Below, in pieces: positions 55,726 through 64,000 of a stretch of DNA of 64,000 nt. The notes below the pieces were generated by a model. That model had not been told where the DNA came from. It ran no database searches and was given only the letters and a program-made list of their open reading frames with translations. Origin of the DNA: Megaustenia siamemsis. Lineage: Eukaryota > Mollusca > Gastropoda > Stylommatophora > Ariophantidae. The translations under genes were made by a program, and so were the position numbers. Where the stretch lies: NCBI GenBank assembly GCA_032433765.1, contig JAVIAB010000051.1, positions 152,719,421-152,783,420 on the forward strand. The letters run 5' to 3'. How positions within the stretch are numbered: position 1 is the stretch's first letter; every line of letters begins with the position of its first letter.

Positions 55726-56215
55726 TAAAAAAAAACTCTGAGGGGTTTGACCAAGATCAAATGTAGATATAATAGAAGAGATACTCCACGTTGGAGCCAG
55801 CTTTGGAAACATATTGACAGTTATCTATAGTTTGTGGTGTTGATGAGAATGAATCGGACGAGCTGGATGTGATAAGTCCATTACTACAGGCCTGACATTT
55901 CCCAAATACAGGACCTGGACAACTCGATACTTGGAGTATATTGTCGTGTACAGCTGCCACATCGATCAACATTCTATGTTTGTATATCTGCTTGTTTCGC
56001 GTATCATTCGCATTTATTTTATTCGTTTGTGGTATTCTTTCGTTCCGTACCTTATGAAGTTATTATTTTTTTTAAAGATATTCTGCTCCATTTCTTATGT
56101 TGTTGGGTTTTTTTTTTGCGTGAATCATATCCTGCTGTGTGTTGATCTTTGTGTATTTTGTCCCCTCTACTTTATTTACCTTTTCTCTTTGGCTTTTTGA
56201 AATTAGGTTTCTGCC
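55726..56215. other. unannotated stretch
   Basis: No gene or repeat recognised. Confidence 0.4.
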
Positions 56216-56229
56216 ATTTACGCCTTTAT

Positions 56230-56232
56230 CCT

Positions 56233-56263
<31 letters not shown>

Positions 56264-56320
56264 CTATTTCTTTCTTTCTCTCTTTCTTTCCTTATTTATT
56301 TATTTATTTATTTCTGTGAC
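56230..56320 (+). repeat. (CTTT)n and (TTTA)n
   Basis: Simple tetranucleotide repeats. Confidence 0.95.
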
Positions 56321-56401
56321 ACCTTTTCTCTTAAAGTATATACTTATGGAAAAATATTTTAATTTAGCTCTTTGGTTTATTAATTAACTTGTTCCACTTT
56401 T

Positions 56402-56405
<4 letters not shown>

Positions 56406-56441
<36 letters not shown>
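56406..56441 (+). repeat. (CT)n
   Basis: Pure dinucleotide run. Confidence 0.97.
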
Positions 56442-56444
<3 letters not shown>

Positions 56445-56753
56445 GTGAATGTATCAGCTCGAGGACATTATGAGCTCAAATTAAACACAAAATCATTCAT
56501 GCTCACGACTGAACGGCAAACACGCAGGCGCTGTTTTAGTCATAATTTTTGCCCTTACCTTCGCAGGTGTGCATTGTAATGTTCAAAATCACCTGATGAC
56601 CTCCAAACACTACTATCTTAATGCTGCTGATTGTTACCTGCTAAGCTCGGTAATGCTGTTGAGGGCATGGTAAGTTATCAGAGAAAGAGACCTTTCATTT
56701 TGTAATTTGTGTCTTTAATGTTAATTGCTGCAGAAAATACCGGGCCACTATAA
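56442..56753. other. unannotated stretch
   Basis: No gene or repeat recognised. Confidence 0.35.
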
Positions 56754-56757
56754 TTAA

Positions 56758-57061
56758 CTCTTTCAGTACGAAAGGTTTTGTTCAATTAAGCGGTAGAGAT
56801 TTCAGAGACAAAATTTTTCATGTTTTTAAATATTAATCTACATGTTTATATTTACCTAACACGTAACATATTATATATGAATTTTTAGATAATTGAACAA
56901 GGAATTAGATTTCACCAATACCAAGATAATACAAGATATATAAAAAGAATATGGTTTGACGCAGTTTACAATAAATCAAATTGAGAGTGACGCGCTGTGC
57001 GACTAAACGGACATGACCGAAATCGGCTTGTCACATGGTGCATCGAAACGTACGGAAAGAG
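56758..57061. mobile_element. piggyBac-type MITE, about 304 bp (putative)
   Basis: TTAA flanks both ends (56754-56757 and 57062-57065). The 13-bp inverted ends are CTCTTTCAGTACG and, reversed, CTCTTTCCGTACG, one mismatch. TTAA duplication plus C-TTT-GT ends are typical of piggyBac-mobilised elements. No coding capacity. Confidence 0.7.
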
Positions 57062-57149
57062 TTAAAGATCTTTCCTAGAAAAAGTGGAAAGTCGTAGCGC
57101 CGCGCACGAACATCGTAGCTCCTACCAGGAGTTACACAGTGTGTGTCCT

Positions 57150-57345
57150 ATACAGCGCAATCGCTGTATCTCTTAATCCACAGGTATTTGACTGCTACAT
57201 TTCCATAATTCTGTTAGTGATTTTGTCCTGTCATTTCCATCCCTTTATACCGCGTAAGCATCCATTAATGAAGATCTGTATCGCCATGATTGCCATTTTT
57301 GTTGTTCTCCATATTTCACAGCCATATAATAATACTGATGCAACG
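57150..57345 (-). mobile_element. RTE-like LINE fragment (minus)
   Basis: The minus strand matches the C-terminal region of the LINE at 12815-15259 (LLYGCE, FINGCLR, KGWK blocks; TTCATTAATGGATGCTTACG). Truncated at both ends. Confidence 0.75.
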
Positions 57346-57404
57346 ATTTATACAGGAAAGGGCATTAAAGATATAGACAATATTTCAGGCGAACGAACGA
57401 TAAA

Positions 57405-57598
<194 letters not shown>

Positions 57599-57629
57599 CT
57601 GACTAAACATTGGAGTTGAAAATTATAAT

Positions 57630-58113
57630 TTTCACATAACTATCACACAATGTTATAGAATTATACACTATCACACAATATTAAAGGATCATACACTATT
57701 ACACAATGTTAAAGAATCACACACTATCACACAATGTAAAGAATTACACACAATTACACAATGTTAAAGATTTGCACACTATCACACAATGTTATAGAAT
57801 CACACACTATCTATAATACAGAATCAAAACATCACAAATTATAACACAGAATCAAAAACTATCACACGGTATCAAGGAATCACAAAATATCACACAGTAT
57901 CAAAGAATCACAAACTATCACACAGCATCAAAGCACCACAAACTATCACACAGTATCAAAGAATCACAAACTATCACATACTATCAAAGCACAACAAACT
58001 ATCACATAGTATTAAAACACCACAAACTATCACGCAGTATCAAGGAATCACAAACAGTCACACAGTATCAAGGAATCACAAACTATCACTCAGTATCAAA
58101 GAATCACAAACTA
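57630..58113 (+). repeat. 28-bp satellite, left decayed edge
   Basis: Early units (ACACTATCACACAATGTTA) are diverged; later ones match the main array. The array is split by the transposon that starts at 58114. TA at 58112-58113 is the target duplication. Confidence 0.9.
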
Positions 58114-58132
58114 TTGGTCGTTTCAAATCTAA

Positions 58133-58444
58133 ATGTTCACGATTAACATGAAATATCTCCTCTTTCCCTGCACTTACAAACTTGATTTTTTGCATCTGGC
58201 CTTGTTTTTCCAAGGTCCCACCGATTTCACAAAATTTAATGATGTAGGAAGTATGCTTCATCATGAAGCAGCACTTTCTTTTGATCTCAGTGAATTTACG
58301 GATCTTTTTGCTCCTGGAGAAAATAATTTACCGTACATTAATGGAAATCAGCTTCTCGGCATAGGCGTCTCTACACAACTTGAAAGTTGGAGGCGTTTAT
58401 CAACTGTTTACTTTCTATTGTTTACTTTCTTTAAAATACTATGA
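58133..58444 (+). other. small open frame inside transposon copy 2, function unknown
   Basis: Same 103-codon frame as 29725-30036, one residue different. No domain recognised. Confidence 0.2.
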
Positions 58445-58863
58445 GAATGTCAATGTTATAGCCTTTACAGACGGTCTAAAACAAATCAGCGTATAAACAG
58501 TTCCATTAATGAAAACTATTTAAACAATATACAACAAAGAATACATTTTAAAAAAAATTAATTATCCGTTGCGAGCGATAACGAGCATGACATATCAAGC
58601 AAAGTTATTGTTTATGGGTACGCATGTGACTAAAGAGTCCGATGTAAGCACGGGATCCTCTTCACTGTAAAGAGCTACATTGTTCGTTTTATGTCTTTCC
58701 ATGTGAATTTCATTATTTTACGTAAACAAGACATATGAAAGTGATTTAGTTTCTTTGCATGCCTGCAGTACACATATCAAGAATCTTTACATTTTCAAAA
58801 CGTTATCAACTTTAGCTAAAGATTGATCATGCGGACATATAAAAACGTCCATTATTATTTCAT

Positions 58864-60141
58864 TTATTCTGAATCAGAGGAGTCTAACATATTGATTACT
58901 AATCTGGGCTGAACGAACGATAGTCCATCTTTTTTCCAATAGTCATTTTCTTCTTTTAAGACATGATCTTCACATTTGCACCAAAAATCTTTGTCAATCT
59001 GTGATAGAGCAGCATATGTCAGTCCTTTTATATCGCATAGTTTAAAACTTGTATTCTCAGCTGCCACCTGCCCTTTAATTTTTGCCCAAACGAGTTCAAT
59101 GGGGTTTAATTGTGGATGATAAGGGGGCAGTCTCAAGCACGTATGACCATGCTGTTGAATGATTTTGTCTATTTGGAATACTTTGGTCTTTTGCGATTTC
59201 TTAACAAGTGACAGTAATTCAGGTTTCAAAAATCCATCGTTAAATGGAATTCCTTCCTTTCTTAGCCAAATCTTTATAACATCTTTTGTACTGGTAGATG
59301 TAGGAATTTTGTCTTCTTCTGCCACAGCGTTGTGGTACGAGGCGTTGTCCATTACCAGACAGGATGGTCTGTCTAGAATTGGAAGAAGAGTATTTTCAAT
59401 CCACTCTCTAAATATATGGCCATTCATCTCGGTGTGATAGTCCCTGTTGTCAGTATAATTAGAGGTGAATATAAGTTCTGCATTTTTCACCAACCCTTCT
59501 TTTCGGCTGCCTGCATGTGCCATTATAATACGCTGTCCTTTTCCAGTGGGTACACATCTTTTAATACTTCCATCTGATAACTGCCATTCCTTTGCACTTG
59601 TGTGGTGAGAATTTATCCAAGATTCATCTAGAAATACAATATCATAACCTTGGTTACGCATTTCCTGTACTTCACGTAAATATTTACTCCTCATAGAAAC
59701 TAAGTGCGGCTTCTCGCAGATGACATTTCTACCACTATCGTACTTTCTAAACGTAAAACCGATGCTTCTAACAGTTCTCCATAATGTTGTTTTCGACACA
59801 ACAATGTCATTTTCTGCTCTCAGTCGAATTTTCAGTTTTCTTAAAGTCACAGTTTCTTTGGAATCGAACATTTTACAAATTGCTCTTCTAATCACTTCCT
59901 TGTCAAAACTATCTACTACTTTCTTTCTTCCTAGCGTCCTAGTCTTGATTGAACTGGACACTCCGTTAGCTTTAAGCACTTGTTTGAAAAAGCGTTTGCT
60001 TATACCCAATGCGTGAATAGTTCTCTTTTCTGGCTTTGAGATGCTTCGATACAGTTTTCCACGCTTAGCTTCTATGCAAAAATATTTATACACCTTTATT
60101 GCCACTGATTGCAATGTAAGGAACTTTACTTTTATACCCAT
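58864..60141 (-). CDS. Tc1/mariner (IS630)-superfamily DDE transposase, intact copy 2
   Basis: 425 codons, three residues different from copy 1 (R159Q, N290K, E302D), all outside the catalytic triad D172, D265, E349. The same 83-residue D-to-E spacing and HeH-like insert are present. It ends MLDSSDSE, an acidic tail. Complete frame, complete terminal repeats and clean TA flanks make this the copy most likely to be functional; activity is inferred, not shown. No intron is needed. Upstream (60142-60567) holds no recognised gene and should contain the promoter. Confidence 0.93.
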   Translation of the reverse strand: MGIKVKFLTLQSVAIKVYKYFCIEAKRGKLYRSISKPEKRTIHALGISKRFFKQVLKANGVSSSIKTRTLGRKKVVDSFDKEVIRRAICKMFDSKETVTLRKLKIRLRAENDIVVSKTTLWRTVRSIGFTFRKYDSGRNVICEKPHLVSMRSKYLREVQEMRNQGYDIVFLDESWINSHHTSAKEWQLSDGSIKRCVPTGKGQRIIMAHAGSRKEGLVKNAELIFTSNYTDNRDYHTEMNGHIFREWIENTLLPILDRPSCLVMDNASYHNAVAEEDKIPTSTSTKDVIKIWLRKEGIPFNDGFLKPELLSLVKKSQKTKVFQIDKIIQQHGHTCLRLPPYHPQLNPIELVWAKIKGQVAAENTSFKLCDIKGLTYAALSQIDKDFWCKCEDHVLKEENDYWKKDGLSFVQPRLVINMLDSSDSE

Positions 60142-60567
60142 TGACTAACAGATCACAAATTTAACGAAATTACCCAATAATTAGGATACGCCGTTGCACA
60201 TAAATCACAACAAAACGACAGGAAATGGGATGCACCGGATATAAAATTATAACTATGACGCGTTTTATGTGTTTTTTAGTGCTTAAAACAGGGAAATTGG
60301 CGCGCATTACGTTCAAGATGACAAGTCCGTGGGTGCTCACTCATATGAAGCGGTAATTCCTCCAAATATATGGTTTGACCAAAATGCCTTAAATTTGTAT
60401 ACTTCAAATAAAGAATATTTAAAACTATACGTTTGTTGGTGAGGAAATGAATGTACTTCTTGGGACCAAAAAATCACAAGACCATATGCAAAATTTCAGC
60501 ATTATCAATCAATTGGTTCCAGAGATATGGAATTTTAAACACCTTCAAAATATTTTGAAACGACCAA

Positions 60568-63500
60568 TATCACACAGTATCAAAAAATCACAAACTATCA
60601 CACAGTATCAAAGAATCACAAACTATCACATAGTATTAAAGCACCACAAACTATCACGCAGTATCAAAGAATCACAAACTATCACATAGTATCAAAGAAT
60701 CATAAACTATCAAACAGTATCAAAGCATCACAAACTATCACGCAGTATCAAAGCATCACAAACTATCACACAGTATCAAAGCATCACAAACTATCATAGA
60801 GTATCAAAGCATCACAAACTATCACTCAGTATCAAAGAATCGCAAACTATCACACAGTATCAAAGCACCACAGACTATCACATAGTATCAAAACACCACA
60901 AACTATCACACAGTATCAAAGCATAACAAACTATCACGCAGTATTAAAGAATAAAAAACTATCACATAGTATCAAAGCACCACAAACTATCACACAGTAT
61001 CAAAAAACCACAAACTATCACACAGTATCAAAGAAGACAAACTATCACGCAGTATCAAAGAATCACAAACTATCACACAGTATCAAAGCATCACAAACTA
61101 TCACACAGTATCAAAGCATCACAAACTATCACACAGTATCAAAGCATCACAAACTATCACGCAGTATCAAAGAATCGCAAACTATCACACAGTATCAAAG
61201 CACCACAAACTATCACACAGTAACAAAGAATTACAAACTATCACACAGTATCAAAGAATCACAAACTATCCCACAATATCAAGGAATCACAAACTATCAC
61301 ATAGTATCAAAGCACCACAAGAATCACAAACTATCACACAGTATCAAAGAATCACAAACTATCACACAGTATCAAATAATCACAAACTATCACATAGTAT
61401 CAAAACATAACAAACTATCACACAGTATCAAAGCATCAGAAACTATCACGCAGTATCAAAGAATCACAAACTATCATGCAGTATCAAATCACCACAAACT
61501 ATCACACAGTAGCAAAGAATCACAAACTATCACACAGTATCAAAGAATCACAAACTATCATGCAGTATCAAATCACCACAAACTATCACACAGTATCAAA
61601 ACATAACAAACTATCACATAGTATCAAAGCATAACAAACTATCACACAGTATCAAAGAATCACAAACTATCACATAGTATCAAAGCACCACAAAGTATCA
61701 CACAGTATCAAAGAATCACAAACTATTACACAGTATCAAAGAATCACAAACTATCATGCAGTATCAAATCACCACAAACTATCACACACAGTATCAAAGC
61801 ACCACAAACTATAACACAGTATCAAAGAATCACAAACTATCCCATAGTATCAAAGAATCACAAACTATCGCACAGTATCAAAGCATCACAAATTATCACA
61901 TAGTATCAAAGCATCACAAACTATCACACAGTATCAAAGCATCACAGACTCTCACACAGTATCAAAGCACCACAAACTATTCCACAGTATGAAGCAATCA
62001 CAAACAGTCACGCAGTATCAAGGAATCACAAACTATCACACAGTATCAAAACATAACAAACTATCACATAGTATCAAAGCATAACAAACTATCACGCAGT
62101 ATCAAAGAATCACAAACTATCACATAGTATCAAAGCACCACAAACTATCACACAGTATCAAAGAATCACAAACTATCACACAGTATCAAAGAATCACAAA
62201 CTATCATGCAGTATCAAATCACCACAAACTATCACACACAGTATCAAAGCACCACAAACTATAACACAGTATCAAAGAATCACAAACTATCCCATAGTAT
62301 CAAAGAATCACAAACTATCACACAGTATCAAAGCATCACAAAATATCACATAGTATAAAAGCATCACAAACTATCACACAGTATCAAAGCATCACAGACT
62401 CTCACACAGTATCAAAGCACCACAAACTATCCCACAGTATGAAGGAATCACAAACAGTCACGCAGTATCAAGGAATCACAAATTATCACACAGTATCAAA
62501 GCATCACAAATTATCACAAATTATCACATAGTATCAAAGCATCACAAACTATCACACAATATCAAAGCATCACAGACTCTCACACAGTATCAAAGCACCA
62601 CAAACTATCCCACAGTATGAAGGAATCACAAACAGTCACGCAGTATCAAGGAATCACATAGTATCAAAGCACCAGTAACTATCACGCATTATCAAAGAAT
62701 CACAAATTATCACGCAGTATTAAAGAATCACAAACTATCACATAGTATCAAAGCACCACAAAAAATCATACAGTATCAAAACATAACAAACTATCACATA
62801 GTACCAAAGAATCACGAACTATCACACAGTATCAAAGCATCAAAAACTATCACGCAGCATCAAAGAATCACAAACTATCACACAGTATCAAATAATCACA
62901 AACTATTGCGCAGTATCAAAGAATCACAAACTAACACACAGTATCAAAGCATCACAAAATATCACACAGTATCAAAGCATCACAAACTATCACACAGTAT
63001 CAAAGCATCACAAACTGTCACATAGTATCAATGCATCACAAACTATCATACATGATCAAAGCACCACAAACTATCACACAGTATCAAAAAACCACAAACT
63101 ATCACACAGTATCAAAGCATAACAAACTATCACATAGTATCAAAGAATCACAAACTATCATGCAGTATCGAATCACCATAAACTATCACACAGTATCAAA
63201 TCACCACAAACTATCACACAGTATCAAAGCATCACAAACTATCATGCAGTATCAAATCACCACAAACTATCATACAGTATCAAAACACCACAAACTATCA
63301 CATAGTATTAAAGCATAACAAACTATCACGCAGTATCAAATAATCACAAACTATCACATAGTATCAAAACATAACAAACTATCACACAGTATCAAAGCAT
63401 CAGAAACTATCACGCAGTATCAAAGAATCACAAACTATCATGCAGTATCAAATCACCACAAACTATCACACAGTAGCAAAGCACCACAAACTATCACACA

Positions 63501-64000
63501 GTATCAAAGAATCACAAACTATCATGCAGTATCAAATCACCACAAACTATCACACAGTATCAAAACATAACAAACTATCACATAGTATCAAAGCATAACA
63601 AACTATCACGCAGTATCAAAGAATCACAAACTATCACATAGTATCAAAGCACCACAAACTATCACACAGTATCAAAGAATCACAAACTATCACACAGTAT
63701 CATAGAATCACAAACTATCGCACAGTATCAAAGCATAACAAATTATCACATAGTATCAAAGCATCACAAACTATCACACATTATCAAAGAATCACAAACT
63801 ATCGCACAGTATCAAAGCATAACAAATTATCACATAGTATCAAAGCATCACAAACTATCGCACAGTATCAAAGCATCAAAAACTATCACGCAGCATCAAA
63901 GAATCACAAACTATCACACAGTATCAAATAATCACAAACTATTGCGCAGTATCAAAGAATCACAAACTATCACACAGTATCAAAGCATCACAAAATATCA
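60568..64000 (+). repeat. 28-bp satellite, at least 120 copies, runs off the window
   Basis: The unit is recognised by ACAAACTATCACACAGTATC followed by AAAGAATC. Position-specific variants (GCATCAC, GCACCAC, ACATAAC, ATAGTATC, ATGCAGTATC) recur in the same order at a distance, showing higher-order repeats of about 450 bp (61751 and 62201) and about 1964 bp (61434 and 63398). No gene. Confidence 0.97.

Larger units (their letters stand above)
58114..60567 (-). mobile_element. Tc1/mariner-superfamily transposon, copy 2 (2,454 bp)
   Basis: TTGGTCGTTTCAAA is at the left end and its exact reverse complement at the right, flanked by TA (58112-58113; 60568-60569). Removing it restores the satellite word AAACTATCACACAG. 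It differs from copy 1 at roughly 15 positions in 2.45 kb. Both ends are complete, so this is the better reference copy. Confidence 0.96.

Overview
This is a piece of an animal nuclear genome, most likely from a mollusc. I base that on tRNA-derived SINEs, RTE/CR1-like LINE debris, a Polinton-like DNA polymerase B family common in marine invertebrates, and very dense minisatellites. The species guess is weak. I found no host protein-coding gene, rRNA or functional tRNA. The window holds mobile elements and tandem repeats. All the very long low-complexity reading frames come from minisatellites.

Layout. 0-9.4 kb: 47-bp, 36-bp, 19-bp, 17-bp and GATA arrays, with SINEs and LINE 3' ends between them; the 19-bp array has grown inside a LINE. 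9.7-15.3 kb: LINE fragments, then a dead but well-delimited RTE-like LINE whose endonuclease part is inverted relative to its reverse transcriptase, flanked by a 9-bp duplication. 15.3-28 kb: mostly unannotated DNA with 17-, 13-, 30-, 27- and 31-bp arrays, a LINE 3' end and an inverted repeat. 29.7-32.2 kb: a complete Tc1/mariner-superfamily transposon with an intact 425-codon transposase. 32.8-44.6 kb: further arrays, a polypyrimidine tract, LINE 3' ends, and a SINE nested in a LINE. 44.67-55.53 kb: the main feature, a 10.86-kb near-perfect palindrome. 55.5-64 kb: a piggyBac-type MITE, LINE debris and a 28-bp satellite that runs off the window, into which a second, nearly identical copy of the Tc1/mariner element has jumped.

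The palindrome has two arms of about 5.1 kb. Each encodes the same family B DNA polymerase, transcribed outward from a 673-bp centre. The centre holds about 136-bp tandem repeats and a perfect hairpin of at least 32 bp. The element begins AGTAGTATAG, ends with its reverse complement, and is flanked by a 6-bp duplication (CGTACT) inside a 53-bp minisatellite. Termini and duplication length match Polinton/Maverick elements, but integrase, capsid, ATPase and protease are absent. The polymerase carries N-terminal zinc fingers, an OTU-like segment, exonuclease motifs I-III, palm motifs A-C and an inserted nuclease-like HGC-x-x-HGH motif. Both arms share one frame change at the same C5 run; only the left arm has two more. 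Each gene has a mirrored putative 160-bp 5' intron. This is the best candidate in the window for an undescribed system: a polymerase-only, head-to-head Polinton derivative.

The two Tc1/mariner copies are about 99% identical, with open transposases and a catalytic D-D-E spacing of 83 residues between the second D and the E. That suggests recent activity.
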